Shown here: piece after piece, positions 15,890 to 25,218 of the stretch
Layout of the letters: each line of letters starts with the position of its first letter
How positions within the stretch are numbered: the first letter of the stretch is position 1
Notes under the pieces: model-generated
Database searches by the model: none
Told to the model about the DNA's origin: nothing
What the model saw: only the letters and a program-made list of their open reading frames with translations
Origin: an uncultured Eggerthellaceae bacterium
GTDB lineage: Bacteria > Actinomycetota > Coriobacteriia > Coriobacteriales > Eggerthellaceae
Reading direction: 5' to 3'
DNA length: 64,000 nucleotides
Assembly (NCBI GenBank): GCA_937892845.1
Contig: CALBGP010000013.1
Span: 62,001 to 126,000, forward strand
Translations under genes and position numbers: made by a program

Positions 15890-18349
15890 ATGGCATTCGA
15901 GAAATTCACCGATAAGGCGCGCCATGTCCTTGTGCTCGCGCAGGAAGAGGCACGCTCCCTGTTCCAGCCCCATGTGGGCAGCGAGCATTTGCTGCTTGGC
16001 CTGCTCAAAGAGCCCGAAGGCATGGCAGCTCAGGCGCTTGAGCGACTTGGCGTCGAATATGGCAAAACGTTCGACCAGGTTAAATCCATGTCGAACATCG
16101 ATGAGACCGTGGACGTGTCAGGCCATCTGTCTTTCACCCCGCGTGTCAAGCGCATCTTGGAAGCCTCTTTGCGAGAGGCCATGCAGATGGGCCAGAGTTA
16201 CATTTCCACCGAGCATCTGCTCTTGGGCATCGTGCGCGAAGGGGAGGGCTGTGCCATCGACGCGCTTGAGCGCCTTGGCGTCACCCCTGATGAGATCCGT
16301 CAGGCTCTCAATGATCTGGTCGGTTCCCCCACGCCTGTCGCTGCAGGAGCCATGCCGTTCATGTCGGAGGGCAATGATTCCGCGAGCATGCTCCAGGAGT
16401 TCGGCACCGATTTGACCGCCAAAGCGCGCAAGAATCTGCTCGACCCTGTCATCGGTCGCGCATCGGAGATCGAGCGCGTCATGCTGGTGCTCTCGCGCCG
16501 TCAGAAGAACAACCCCTTGCTCATCGGCGAACCCGGCGTGGGCAAGACCGCCGTTGTTGAGGGTCTGGCTCAGCTCATCGTTGCCGACCAGGTGCCCGAG
16601 GTTCTGCGCAAGAAGCGAATCATCACGCTCGATGTCAGCGCCCTTGTGGCAGGGTCGAAATACCGCGGCGAATTCGAAGAGCGCCTCAAACGCGTTATCA
16701 AGGAAGTCATCGATGCCAAAGATGTGATCCTGTTCATCGATGAGATGCACACCATCATCGGTGCAGGTTCTGCGGAGGGCTCCATTGATGCCGCCGCAAT
16801 CCTCAAGCCGCCTCTGTCCCGCGGTGAAATCCAGGTCATCGGCGCAACCACCACCGAGGAATTCCGCAAGCATCTGGAGAAGGATTCCGCGTTGACGCGT
16901 CGTTTCCAGACCATCGTTGTCGGAGAGCCTTCCGAAGAGCAGACCATGCGCATCCTGACCGGGTTGCGTGAGCGCTACGAGGCCCATCACCACGTCAAGT
17001 ATTCAGACGATGCTCTGCATGCTGCGGTGACCATGTCCAATCGCTACATATCAGACCGCTTCCTGCCCGATAAGGCCATCGACGTGCTCGATGAGGCCGG
17101 TGCACGCCTGCGTATCCGTACGCGCGGCGCAGAGGCTGCCGCTGACGCATCCGATGCCAAGGCGGCTGAGGCTTCTGCAGCCGAAGCGGATGCAGCTGCC
17201 GACGCTCCCGTTGTGGGCGAACCTGAGATCGCCGATGTCGTGAGCATGACCACCGGCGTGCCCGTTTCCAACCTCACCGAGGCGGAAACCGATAAGCTTT
17301 TGCGTATGGAGAGCGTGCTGCATGAGCGCATCATCGGCCAGGAAGAGGCCGTCACCGCGCTCTCGAAGGCTATCCGTCGCAGCCGCAGCGGCCTTAAGGA
17401 CCCCCGTCGTCCTGCCGGTTCCTTCATCTTCCTGGGTCCTTCCGGCGTGGGCAAAACCGAGCTGTCCAAGGCGCTTGCCGAGTTCCTCTTCAACAGCGAA
17501 GAGGCTCTCATCTCCTTTGACATGTCCGAATACATGGAGAAGCACAGCGTGAGCCGTCTGGTCGGTTCCCCTCCGGGATATGTGGGCTTTGACGAGGGCG
17601 GTCAGCTGACCAAGGCCGTGCGCCAGCGCCCGTATTCCGTGGTGCTCTTCGACGAGATCGAGAAGGCACATCCTGACGTCTTCAACATCCTGCTCCAGAT
17701 TCTGGAAGAAGGCCGCCTGACCGACGCGCAGGGCCGCTCTGTGGACTTCCGCAACACGGTCATCATCATGACCAGCAATGTGGGTGCCCGCGAAATCGCC
17801 CAGTCCGCTCCCATCGGATTCGTGCCTGACGGGCAGAAGGGCCTGTCCGACAAGGAGATCAAGAGCCGTGTCATGGCTGAGATGAAGAAGCTGTTCAGGC
17901 CTGAGTTCATCAACCGTCTGGATGAGATCATCGTCTTCAAGAGCCTTACGGCAGAGCAGATCGGCCAGATCGTGGATCTGATGGTGGCAGATTTGCGCGA
18001 CCGCCTCATCGAGCGCGACATGACCATCAACCTCACCCCTGCGGCGCGCAAGCTCATTGCCGCCGAAGGAACCGATACGGCCATGGGAGCTCGTCCCTTG
18101 CGCCGTGCCATCCAGCGTTTGATCGAGGACCCGCTCTCCGAGCAGATTCTGGAAGGTCGCTGGAGCGCAGGCTCCGTCATCGAGGTGGATGCCGCCGATG
18201 GCGAGCTTGTGTTCACGGCCGGGGAAGGAGAGATCCCCGCACCGCGTAAACGTGATAGCATTGCACGTGAGGTCGAATCGCTTCTGCCTCAATACGGTTT
18301 GGGCTTCGCGGGATCGCGCGGCGGTGCGTCCGGGGGCGCAGCCGACTAG
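15890..18349 (+). CDS. clpC: ATP-dependent Clp protease ATPase subunit ClpC, lacking a canonical middle domain
   Basis: ClpC unfolds proteins and feeds them to ClpP. The 819 residues comprise the double Clp N-domain (1-150), AAA-1 with Walker A GEPGVGKT, and AAA-2 with GPSGVGKT, SEYMEKHSVSRLVG and ARPLRRAIQR. The ClpP-docking tripeptide is present as IGF in SAPIGFVPDG. Between the AAA-1 small domain (DEAGARLRIRT) and PEIADVVSMTTGVPV there are only about 34 Ala/Asp/Glu-rich residues (about 410-443), where Bacillus ClpC has a coiled-coil M-domain with a UVR motif. The ATG has GAGGA six bases upstream; in-frame codons further up lie inside CIRCE. It is monocistronic. Confidence 0.96.
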   Translation: MAFEKFTDKARHVLVLAQEEARSLFQPHVGSEHLLLGLLKEPEGMAAQALERLGVEYGKTFDQVKSMSNIDETVDVSGHLSFTPRVKRILEASLREAMQMGQSYISTEHLLLGIVREGEGCAIDALERLGVTPDEIRQALNDLVGSPTPVAAGAMPFMSEGNDSASMLQEFGTDLTAKARKNLLDPVIGRASEIERVMLVLSRRQKNNPLLIGEPGVGKTAVVEGLAQLIVADQVPEVLRKKRIITLDVSALVAGSKYRGEFEERLKRVIKEVIDAKDVILFIDEMHTIIGAGSAEGSIDAAAILKPPLSRGEIQVIGATTTEEFRKHLEKDSALTRRFQTIVVGEPSEEQTMRILTGLRERYEAHHHVKYSDDALHAAVTMSNRYISDRFLPDKAIDVLDEAGARLRIRTRGAEAAADASDAKAAEASAAEADAAADAPVVGEPEIADVVSMTTGVPVSNLTEAETDKLLRMESVLHERIIGQEEAVTALSKAIRRSRSGLKDPRRPAGSFIFLGPSGVGKTELSKALAEFLFNSEEALISFDMSEYMEKHSVSRLVGSPPGYVGFDEGGQLTKAVRQRPYSVVLFDEIEKAHPDVFNILLQILEEGRLTDAQGRSVDFRNTVIIMTSNVGAREIAQSAPIGFVPDGQKGLSDKEIKSRVMAEMKKLFRPEFINRLDEIIVFKSLTAEQIGQIVDLMVADLRDRLIERDMTINLTPAARKLIAAEGTDTAMGARPLRRAIQRLIEDPLSEQILEGRWSAGSVIEVDAADGELVFTAGEGEIPAPRKRDSIAREVESLLPQYGLGFAGSRGGASGGAAD

Positions 18350-18362
18350 GTTTCGCTTTGCA

Positions 18363-18394
18363 GCCCGTCTCGGCCGGCGCCGGGGCGGGCTTTT
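18363..18394 (+). terminator. Rho-independent terminator after clpC
   Basis: GCCCGTCTCGGC (18363-18374) pairs with GCCGGGGCGGGC (18379-18390) with two G-U pairs, then TTTT. Confidence 0.85.
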
Positions 18395-18412
18395 GACGAA
18401 AAGGGGAATGAC

Positions 18413-19153
18413 GTGTCCAGGAAAACGAAGACCGCGGCCATCATCTTGGCCGGAGGAGCGGGGGAGCGCTTCGGCAGCGAAGGCGGCAAGCAGTTGGTTG
18501 AAATCGCGGGCCGTCCCGTGCTGACCTGGTCCGCCCTGGCTCTTGACCGTGTTGAGGATGTGGGGCTGATCGTGGTGGTCTGCCCGGCCGACCGTATCGA
18601 TGAATACCGCGACCGCGCCATCGATCCTTTCGACTTCTCCCATGAGGTCATCATGGCTCCCTCGGGGGCAACCCGCCAGGAGAGCGCGTTTTCGGGACTT
18701 GAATACGTTCCCGAGGAATACGAATTCGTCATCCTGCATGACGGTGCGCGTCCGCTTGTGGAACCGGAGCTGATCACGCACACCATCAACACGCTCAAGG
18801 GAACCATCGATGCGGACGGCGCCATAGTGGCCATTCCCGCCATCGACACGCTCAAGGTTGTCGAAGACGGCTGCATTGTGGGCACGCCCGACAGGCGCGT
18901 GTTCTGGAACGCCCAGACCCCCCAGGTGTTCAGGTCCGGCGTTTATCGCCGCGCCCACGCCTCCGCGCTGCGCGACGGCTTTCTGGGGACCGATGACAGC
19001 TCCCTGATCGAACGGTTGGGCGGCAAGGTCATGGTGGTCGAAGGCAAGCGTGACAACATCAAGCTCACCGTCCCCGAGGATTACGCGCTTCTTGAGGCGG
19101 TCATCATGTCGAAGGCCCGGTCGCGTGCCGAGCAAGGGGGCGATGCCCTATGA
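18413..19153 (+). CDS. ispD: 2-C-methyl-D-erythritol 4-phosphate cytidylyltransferase
   Basis: IspD catalyses the third step of the MEP isoprenoid pathway, transferring CMP from CTP. The nucleotide loop AAIILAGGAGERFG is at the N-terminus, with KQLVEIAGRPVL, then HDGARPLVEPELI, TPDRRVFWNAQTPQVF and TDDSSLIERLGG all in family positions. The start is GTG with AAGGGGAA upstream; no in-frame ATG fits. The 246-residue length is slightly above the usual 230. Its stop overlaps the ispF start (ATGA). Confidence 0.96.
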   Translation: MSRKTKTAAIILAGGAGERFGSEGGKQLVEIAGRPVLTWSALALDRVEDVGLIVVVCPADRIDEYRDRAIDPFDFSHEVIMAPSGATRQESAFSGLEYVPEEYEFVILHDGARPLVEPELITHTINTLKGTIDADGAIVAIPAIDTLKVVEDGCIVGTPDRRVFWNAQTPQVFRSGVYRRAHASALRDGFLGTDDSSLIERLGGKVMVVEGKRDNIKLTVPEDYALLEAVIMSKARSRAEQGGDAL

Positions 19154-19635
19154 CGGGCATGAGAATCGGTTTGGGATACGACGTCCATCAGCTGGTCGAG
19201 GGCCGCAAGCTCATCTTGGGCGGTGTGGACATCCCCCACACGGTCGGGCTGCTCGGGCATTCCGATGCCGATGTGCTGGCTCACGCCATAGCCGATGCGC
19301 TGCTGGGTGCTGCGCGTGCCGGGGACATAGGCAAGCTGTTTCCGGATACCGATCCGCGCTATGCGGGCGCTGATTCGCTCAAGCTTCTCTCGGCGGTGGC
19401 GGACCACGTGCGCGATCTTGGCTTTGAGATCGTCGATGTGGACAGCGTTGTGGCTGCTCAGGCGCCCAAGCTTTCTCCTCATCGTGAAGCCATGCGTGAG
19501 AACCTGGCCTGCGCCATGGGCATTCCCGTGGACGCAGTCGGCGTGAAAGCGACTACGACCGAGCATTTGGGTTTCGAAGGCCGGCAGGAGGGCATTTCCG
19601 CCCAAGCCGTAGCCCTGCTTGAGCGATGTTGCTGA
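19150..19635 (+). CDS. ispF: 2-C-methyl-D-erythritol 2,4-cyclodiphosphate synthase
   Basis: IspF forms the cyclodiphosphate two steps after IspD. The metal-binding motif IGLGYDVHQL (Asp and His ligands) is at residues 5-14, GHSDADVLAHAIADALLGA near 35, and the C-terminal KATTTEHLGFEGRQEGISA is intact. Its 161 residues and trimeric-enzyme motifs fit the family. It overlaps ispD by four bases, giving coupled translation, as in many bacteria where the two are fused or adjacent. Confidence 0.97.
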   Translation: MTGMRIGLGYDVHQLVEGRKLILGGVDIPHTVGLLGHSDADVLAHAIADALLGAARAGDIGKLFPDTDPRYAGADSLKLLSAVADHVRDLGFEIVDVDSVVAAQAPKLSPHREAMRENLACAMGIPVDAVGVKATTTEHLGFEGRQEGISAQAVALLERCC

Positions 19636-19701
19636 CGCGAACGCCTTAACCGTTGAAATCCCAGCAGGGCTTTCTGCCTTTGCGTGACCATGGAGGAATA
19701 C

Positions 19702-21180
19702 ATGATTCGCATTTACAACAGCCAGCTGCGCGAAAAGCGCGATTTTCAGCCCATCGAAGAAGGCAAGGTCCGCATGTACGTATGCGGCCCCACGGTCTAT
19801 GACCAGATACACATCGGCAACGCCCGCACGTTTCTGTCCTTCGACGTCATCCGTCGCTGGCTGATTGCGAGCGGCTACGAGGTGACCTTCGCCCAGAACC
19901 TCACCGACGTCGATGACAAGATCATCAACCGCGCCAACGAGCAGGGGCGCACTGCCGAAGAGGTGGCCAAGGAATTCTCCGAGGCGTTCATCGAGCAGAT
20001 GCACCGCTTCAATATCCTGGACCCGGACATCCGCCCGCGTGCAACGCAGGAAATCGGCCCCATGATCGGCATGATCAAGACCCTCATTGAGCAGGGGCAC
20101 GCTTATGCCGCCGACAACGGCGATGTGTACTTTGCCGTGCGCAGCGATCCGGATTACGGTCAGGTTTCCGGCCGAAAGATCGATGATCTGATGGTGGGGG
20201 CTCGCATCGAGGAGAACGAAGACAAGCGCGACCCGCTGGACTTCGCCCTGTGGAAGGCCGCCAAGCCGGGTGAGCCCAGCTGGCCGTCCCCGTGGGGCCA
20301 GGGCCGTCCCGGCTGGCATACGGAGTGCGCCGCCATGGTGCACCGCTACCTGGGAACGCCCATCGATATCCACGGCGGTGGCGGCGATCTGGCCTTCCCT
20401 CATCACGAGAACGAATGTGCGCAGGCAACTTGCGCATGGCATGTCCCGTTCGTCAACACCTGGATGCATGCAGGCATGCTTCGCGTGGACGGCGAGAAGA
20501 TGAGCAAATCGCTGGGCAACTTCTATACGCTCAAGGAAGTCCTCGATGAGCATTCGCCTGACGCGCTGCGCCTGCTCATGCTGCAGACGCATTATCGCTC
20601 TCCGCTTGATTTCAGCTACGCGCGCCTTGAGGGTGCCGAAAACTCCTTGGCCCGCATTGCCACGGCGGTTGAGAATCTGCGTTGGGCGGCAAACCATGTG
20701 CAGGAAGGTGCCGAGGTGGACGAGGCTGCTGCGAGCAAGCTCATCGCTGCCACCGAGGCTGCTTCTGCCGAATACGAAGCTCAGATGAACGATGACTTCA
20801 ACACGGCAGGCGCGCTTGCGGCCTATTTCAATCTGGTCACCGAGGCCAACACCTATCTCGAGCAGGTGGGTGCCGCCGTCAGTGAGGAAGCTGCCATCGT
20901 GTGCGCCGCTTCCATCATGGGCGCCTTCGCCATTCTGGGCATCACGATTCCGGTGAAAGCTGCCGTCGATCTGCCGGATGAGCTGGTCGGCCTTGCCGCT
21001 GAGCTGATCGGTTTCGAAGGCGATGACGTGGCCGATGCCGCAGAAGCGCTGCTGGATGCCCGCGCCCAGGCCCGTGCCGCCAAGGATTGGGGTCGAGCCG
21101 ACGCCATCCGCGACCGCTTGAAGGACATGGGCCTCATGGTCGAAGATACGAATGCAGGTGCGCGCATCAAGCGTGCTTAA
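19702..21180 (+). CDS. cysS: Cysteinyl-tRNA synthetase
   Basis: This class I synthetase has the HIGH-type motif as HIGN in VYDQIHIGNARTF, KMSKS in GEKMSKSLGNF, and the zinc ligands CGPTVYD, WHTECAAM and HHENECAQ that sort Cys from Ser without editing. The C-terminal anticodon domain is complete (ARAAKDWGRADAIRDRL). The ATG at 19702 is chosen for GGAGGAA at 19692-19698; ATG 19690 and GTG 19684 are in frame but precede or overlap that site. It lies 66 bases after ispF. Confidence 0.97.
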   Translation: MIRIYNSQLREKRDFQPIEEGKVRMYVCGPTVYDQIHIGNARTFLSFDVIRRWLIASGYEVTFAQNLTDVDDKIINRANEQGRTAEEVAKEFSEAFIEQMHRFNILDPDIRPRATQEIGPMIGMIKTLIEQGHAYAADNGDVYFAVRSDPDYGQVSGRKIDDLMVGARIEENEDKRDPLDFALWKAAKPGEPSWPSPWGQGRPGWHTECAAMVHRYLGTPIDIHGGGGDLAFPHHENECAQATCAWHVPFVNTWMHAGMLRVDGEKMSKSLGNFYTLKEVLDEHSPDALRLLMLQTHYRSPLDFSYARLEGAENSLARIATAVENLRWAANHVQEGAEVDEAAASKLIAATEAASAEYEAQMNDDFNTAGALAAYFNLVTEANTYLEQVGAAVSEEAAIVCAASIMGAFAILGITIPVKAAVDLPDELVGLAAELIGFEGDDVADAAEALLDARAQARAAKDWGRADAIRDRLKDMGLMVEDTNAGARIKRA

Positions 21181-21192
21181 CCGAAACGCGGG

Positions 21193-23223
21193 GTGATTGC
21201 GACGGCGAAGAAAGACCGCATCGCGTATTCCATGATGGAGGGCATCGCAGGTTCGCAGGACCGCGCTGCCGTGGAAGCCGAATTCGCCGAGAGGGCGCGC
21301 CGCCGCGCCCGTTTCGCCGCCGAGTGCGCCGCTCTTGAGGATGAGGCCGACGCTCTGGAGGACGAAAGCCGCTACCCTCGTGCAGTTCAGACGAAAGCCG
21401 AACGGGCCGCCTCCGAAAAGGCCCGTCGGCCTCGTTTGCTTTTTCCCACTCTGAAAGGCTACAGGCCGTCCGATCTGCCGCACGATATCCTGGTGGGCAT
21501 CGTGGTGGCGGCCCTGTCGCTTCCCATCTCGATGGGGTACGCCCAGATAGCCGGCCTGCCGCCGGTTTACGGCCTGTACGGCGCCGTCATCCCCTTCATC
21601 GTGTTCGCGGCGCTTTCCACCTCGCGTCAGCTGGTCTTCGGCGTGGACGCGGCGCCGGCCGCCTTGGTGGCATCGGCTGTGGTGGGCGCCGGGCTTGTGG
21701 TGGGAACCGATGACGGCATGCGCATCGTTCCGTGGATGACGTTGTTCACGGCCGGTTTCCTCGTCCTGTTCTGGGCGGTCCGCGCCGGAAAGTTCGTCAA
21801 TTACATATCCGCGCCCGTCATGGGCGGCTTCGTCTCGGGCATTGCCGTGTCCGTCATCTTCAGCCAGTTGCCCAAGCTCATGGGCGGGCAGCCTTCCGGC
21901 GGGGAGATGACAGAGCACGTCATCGCGCTCATGGAGACCATCGCCTCGGGGCCCAATCTGATTGCGCTGGCTTTTGGCGTGGCGACCATCGTCATCATCC
22001 AGCTTTCCAAGCGATTCATCCCGAAGGTGCCCATGCCCATCTTCGTCATGCTGGGGGCAGGTGCGCTCACGTACTTCGGCTTGCTTGATGGAACGGGCGT
22101 GGCGCTTCTGGGCGCGGTGGAGCCGGGTCTTCCCATGCCGCATATCCCTGAATTGCCCGATCCCGCAACGCTTCTCAAGGCCTTGACCGGCAGTTTCACC
22201 ATCGCGCTCATCGTGGCGGCTGAAAGCCTGCTCATCGACAACACGTTTTCCATGAAGGGCGCCTACCGCATCGATGACAATCGGGAGCTTTTGGCTTTCG
22301 GCCTTTCCAACGTGGCGTCGTTTACCATGGGGTCCGTTCCCGTTTCGGGCAGCGCCAGTCGCACTGCCGTCTCCGAACAGTTCGGCGGCCGCACGCAGCT
22401 TTCCAGCGTCATAGCGGCGCTTCTGATAGCTGCCGTTTTGATGTGGGGCACTGACTTTCTGGCGTATCTGCCTGTGCCGGTTATGACAGGCATCGTGGTG
22501 TGCGCCCTGTGGGGCGTGGTCGAAGTGGGGTTCGCGCGCCGCTTGTTTTCCGCCCAACGCTCTGAGTTCTGGATCTTCGCCGTGGCGTTTTGCGGCGTGC
22601 TTCTGTTCGGTCCCATCCAGGGCGTGCTCGTGGGGCTGGGATTGTCGTTTGTGGCCATCCTGCTTCGTACCATGAATCCCTATCGCGCCTATATGGGCGT
22701 GGTGCCGGGAAAGGTGGGGCTCTACGACTTGGCTCGGACGCCGGATGCGCGGCCGCTGCCGTTCACGGTGGTCTACCGTTTCAGCGGCAACATGTTCTTC
22801 GCCAACGCGCGCACCGCAGCCGATGACATAGAGTATGCGGTCAATGAGTCGACGCGTGTGGTGGTGCTTGATGTGGTGGGCATGAGCAATTGCGACATCA
22901 CGGCCGCCGACCGTCTGACCTCGCTTCTGGGCGAGCTGGCCCGCCGCGGCATCCGTCTGTACCTGGTGGGCCTTGCGGGACGCGTGGAAGACCAGCTGCG
23001 TGCGTTCGGGGTGCCCGATCTGCGTTCCGAGGGCATTCTGCAGAATACCGTGGCCGAAGCGTTGCATGATGCCTATGAGCGCGGCTATGCCGCCCACGAT
23101 GCTTCGCTTCGAGTGGGCGCCGGAGATCCCGCCCACCCTGATGCGCCGGATGGGGTGAAACGCGATGATGCGCCGGAAGACGGCAGCACTCGCGGCTGCC
23201 CCGTTCTGCCGCCGACGCGTTGA
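21193..23223 (+). CDS. SulP-family anion transporter with STAS domain
   Basis: The membrane core begins near residue 92 with YRPSDLPHDILVGIVVAALS and continues with MGYAQIAGLPPVYGLYGAVIPF, the SulP signature; roughly 12-14 helices follow. The C-terminal 120 residues form a STAS domain (VVLDVVGMSNCDITAADRL). SulP proteins move sulfate, bicarbonate or other anions. A charged cytoplasmic N-terminal extension of about 90 residues, rich in Glu/Arg/Ala, is longer than usual. The start is uncertain: GTG 21193 and ATGs at 21232 and 21235 all lack a convincing ribosome site. Substrate cannot be assigned. Confidence 0.85.
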   Translation: MIATAKKDRIAYSMMEGIAGSQDRAAVEAEFAERARRRARFAAECAALEDEADALEDESRYPRAVQTKAERAASEKARRPRLLFPTLKGYRPSDLPHDILVGIVVAALSLPISMGYAQIAGLPPVYGLYGAVIPFIVFAALSTSRQLVFGVDAAPAALVASAVVGAGLVVGTDDGMRIVPWMTLFTAGFLVLFWAVRAGKFVNYISAPVMGGFVSGIAVSVIFSQLPKLMGGQPSGGEMTEHVIALMETIASGPNLIALAFGVATIVIIQLSKRFIPKVPMPIFVMLGAGALTYFGLLDGTGVALLGAVEPGLPMPHIPELPDPATLLKALTGSFTIALIVAAESLLIDNTFSMKGAYRIDDNRELLAFGLSNVASFTMGSVPVSGSASRTAVSEQFGGRTQLSSVIAALLIAAVLMWGTDFLAYLPVPVMTGIVVCALWGVVEVGFARRLFSAQRSEFWIFAVAFCGVLLFGPIQGVLVGLGLSFVAILLRTMNPYRAYMGVVPGKVGLYDLARTPDARPLPFTVVYRFSGNMFFANARTAADDIEYAVNESTRVVVLDVVGMSNCDITAADRLTSLLGELARRGIRLYLVGLAGRVEDQLRAFGVPDLRSEGILQNTVAEALHDAYERGYAAHDASLRVGAGDPAHPDAPDGVKRDDAPEDGSTRGCPVLPPTR

Positions 23224-23306
23224 GGCTGTGGCGGTTTGGCTCTGAGCTGTCCTATTTCCCGTGTTGTGCGTATAATCTCTCAGACATGAAACGAGAAGGG
23301 ATTACC

Positions 23307-24062
23307 GTGGCAGACTACATAGAGGGCAAGCGCCCCGTCATAGAGGCGTTGCGCGCACAGGTTCCGCTGACGTGCGTGCTGTTGGCGGACAACGTCAAGC
23401 GCGATGGCCAGATCGAGGACATTCTGCGCAAGGCGCGCCAATTCGGCGTGGAGGTCAAGACCGTGCGCCGTCGGGATCTTGATGAGAAGAGCGAGCGCGG
23501 CAGCCATCAGGGCGTCATGGCCCGCACGAAGCCGTACCCGTATGCAAGCCTTGAGAGCATCATCGCCGATGCCGAGGCGCGTGCCGCCGAAAACAACGGC
23601 CAGGCGCTGATCGTGCTTTTGGACCATATCACCGATGCGGGCAATCTGGGCGCCATCGCGCGTTCCGCGGAGATCGTGGGCGCAAGCGGCCTTATCATCC
23701 CCAACAAGCGGTCCGCCCAGGTGAATGCCGCCACGTACAAGAGCTCTGCCGGAGCAATCAACCACATCAAGTGCGCGCAGGTCTCCAATCTGGGTCAGGC
23801 CATCAAGAAGCTCAAAGAGGCGGGCTTCTGGGTTGCCGGTGCCAGCGAGCATGCCTCCCAGGTCATCTGGCAGACGCCTTTGGCTGGAAAGCTCGTGCTT
23901 GTCATGGGTAGCGAAGGCGAAGGCCTTGCCCGCTTGACGCAGGAGCAGTGCGACTTTCTGACCAAGCTTCCCCAGGCCGGCAAGGTGGGCTCGCTCAACG
24001 TGGCTCAGGCCGCCACCGCTATCATGTACGAGTGGATGAGGCAGTGCTTCATCAATGGCTAA
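23307..24062 (+). CDS. rlmB: TrmH/SpoU-family 23S rRNA 2'-O-methyltransferase, RlmB-like
   Basis: SpoU enzymes use a knotted SAM-binding fold to methylate a ribose 2'-OH; RlmB acts on G2251 of 23S rRNA. The N-terminal substrate-binding part is ADYIEGKRPVIEALR; the catalytic domain shows LLDHITDAGNLGAIARSAE (motif 1), LVMGSEGEGLARL (motif 2) and LPQAGKVGSLNVAQAATAIM (motif 3). I favour the GTG at 23307 with AGAAGGG upstream; the ATG at 23286 has no ribosome site. TATAAT at 23271-23276 is a likely -10. It overlaps the NYN gene by eight bases. Confidence 0.92.
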   Translation: MADYIEGKRPVIEALRAQVPLTCVLLADNVKRDGQIEDILRKARQFGVEVKTVRRRDLDEKSERGSHQGVMARTKPYPYASLESIIADAEARAAENNGQALIVLLDHITDAGNLGAIARSAEIVGASGLIIPNKRSAQVNAATYKSSAGAINHIKCAQVSNLGQAIKKLKEAGFWVAGASEHASQVIWQTPLAGKLVLVMGSEGEGLARLTQEQCDFLTKLPQAGKVGSLNVAQAATAIMYEWMRQCFING

Positions 24063-24609
24063 GCGTCGGAAACTGCTGATAGTCGATGGATACAACGTGC
24101 TGCGCAGCGGCTCGCGGTACCGTCATCTACGCGATACCGCTCCCAATCCCGATTATGCGGACGATGCGTTCAATCGGGCGCGCGAGGCGCTGATCAACGA
24201 CACCGTTGCCTATGCCGGCCGCGACTACGATGCCATCATCGTGTTCGATGGCGGCCAGAACGCCTTGTCCACAGGCCAGGTGGAACGCATCGCCGGCGTG
24301 CGCATCATGTTCTCATCGGCAGGCACTTCGGCTGACAAGGTCATTGAGAAGCTTGCGTGGGAGGCCCGTGAGCGTGGCGTGGAAACGCTTGTGGTCACTA
24401 GCGATGCCACCATTCAGAACACCGTTTTCGGCGGTGGGGTGGATCGCATGAGCGCCAACGGGTTCTCATTCGCCGTTGAAACCAGCGAACACGAATACGA
24501 GATGGATAATTCGCCTAAGGTCGCGATGAAAAACACGCTGGCCGACAGGATAGACCCTGCCACGCGTGCCAAGCTTGCCGCGCTGCGCGATGCCGATCGA
24601 CGACGATGA
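24055..24609 (+). CDS. NYN-domain RNA nuclease (YacP/Rae1 family)
   Basis: The PIN-like NYN fold is clear: LLIVDGYNVLR with the first acidic residue at the N-terminus, DAIIVFDGGQNA in the middle, then SADKVIEKLAWEARE and LVVTSDATIQNTVFGGG. Bacillus Rae1 (YacP) is a ribosome-associated mRNA endonuclease that enters the A site. The order rlmB then yacP is the same as in Bacillus, which supports the assignment. The 138 bases after it hold GC-rich dyad sequence and no gene. Confidence 0.88.
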   Translation: MAKRRKLLIVDGYNVLRSGSRYRHLRDTAPNPDYADDAFNRAREALINDTVAYAGRDYDAIIVFDGGQNALSTGQVERIAGVRIMFSSAGTSADKVIEKLAWEARERGVETLVVTSDATIQNTVFGGGVDRMSANGFSFAVETSEHEYEMDNSPKVAMKNTLADRIDPATRAKLAALRDADRRR

Positions 24610-24747
24610 TGCCCATCGTGATGCGCCGCGCCGGCAATGCGGCGGCGGACTTCGATGATGGGGCTTCGGAATTCTTCGGCGGTTGCGTGCGGCCGCTTCG
24701 GTACGGCATCGCATTCGGTGCCTTCAGTGTGGAAAGCAGGAACTGAG

Positions 24748-25218
24748 ATGAAGATAGAGATCATAGCGGTAGGAAAGCTCAAGGAGAAATTCTGGGCGGA
24801 AGCGTGCGCGGAATACCTCAAGCGCCTCAAGGGCTACGCCAAGGTGGAAATCCACGAGGTGCCCGATTTCGATCCCAACCGTTGCGGCGGGGAAGAGGGG
24901 GCGCGCAAGGCCGAAGGCAAAGCCATTCTGGAGGCGCTGCCTGAACGTTCCCACGTGATTCTGCTCGATGTTGCAGGCAAGCAGCTTTCAAGCGAAGGCA
25001 TCGCCGTGCGCATGGATGCGCTCATGCTCTCCGGCATCAGCGAGATCACGTTCGTGGTGGGCGGCAGCGGAGGCGTAAGCCGCAGCGTGCACGAATTCTC
25101 CGACGAACAGCTCTCGTTCGGCAAGATCACGCTGCCGCACAATCTTGCACGCGTGGTGCTGCTCGAGCAGATCTACCGCGCCTTCAAGATCAGCCGCGGC
25201 GAGCCGTATCACAAATAG
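24748..25218 (+). CDS. rlmH: 23S rRNA (pseudouridine-1915-N3) methyltransferase RlmH
   Basis: RlmH methylates pseudouridine 1915 in helix 69 of 23S rRNA on assembled 70S ribosomes. The 156-residue SPOUT protein has MKIEIIAVGKLKEKFW at its start, VILLDVAGKQLSSEG, FVVGGSGGVS (SAM-binding knot) and the strongly conserved end KITLPHNLARVVLLEQIYRA. The ATG follows GGAACTGAG. Its last ten bases overlap the 3' end of hemH on the other strand, a convergent overlap with no visible terminator. Confidence 0.97.
   Translation: MKIEIIAVGKLKEKFWAEACAEYLKRLKGYAKVEIHEVPDFDPNRCGGEEGARKAEGKAILEALPERSHVILLDVAGKQLSSEGIAVRMDALMLSGISEITFVVGGSGGVSRSVHEFSDEQLSFGKITLPHNLARVVLLEQIYRAFKISRGEPYHK

Noticed and set aside
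13032..23136. Very long open frames on the minus strand (922 residues at 13032-15800, 694 at 17051-19135, 1351 at 19081-23136; similar ones at 33761-36706 and 55238-57874)
   Set aside because: They lie exactly antisense to clear genes (lysS, clpC, ispD-cysS-sulP, leuS, pheT), follow from GC-rich codon use, show no family motifs and lack ribosome sites.
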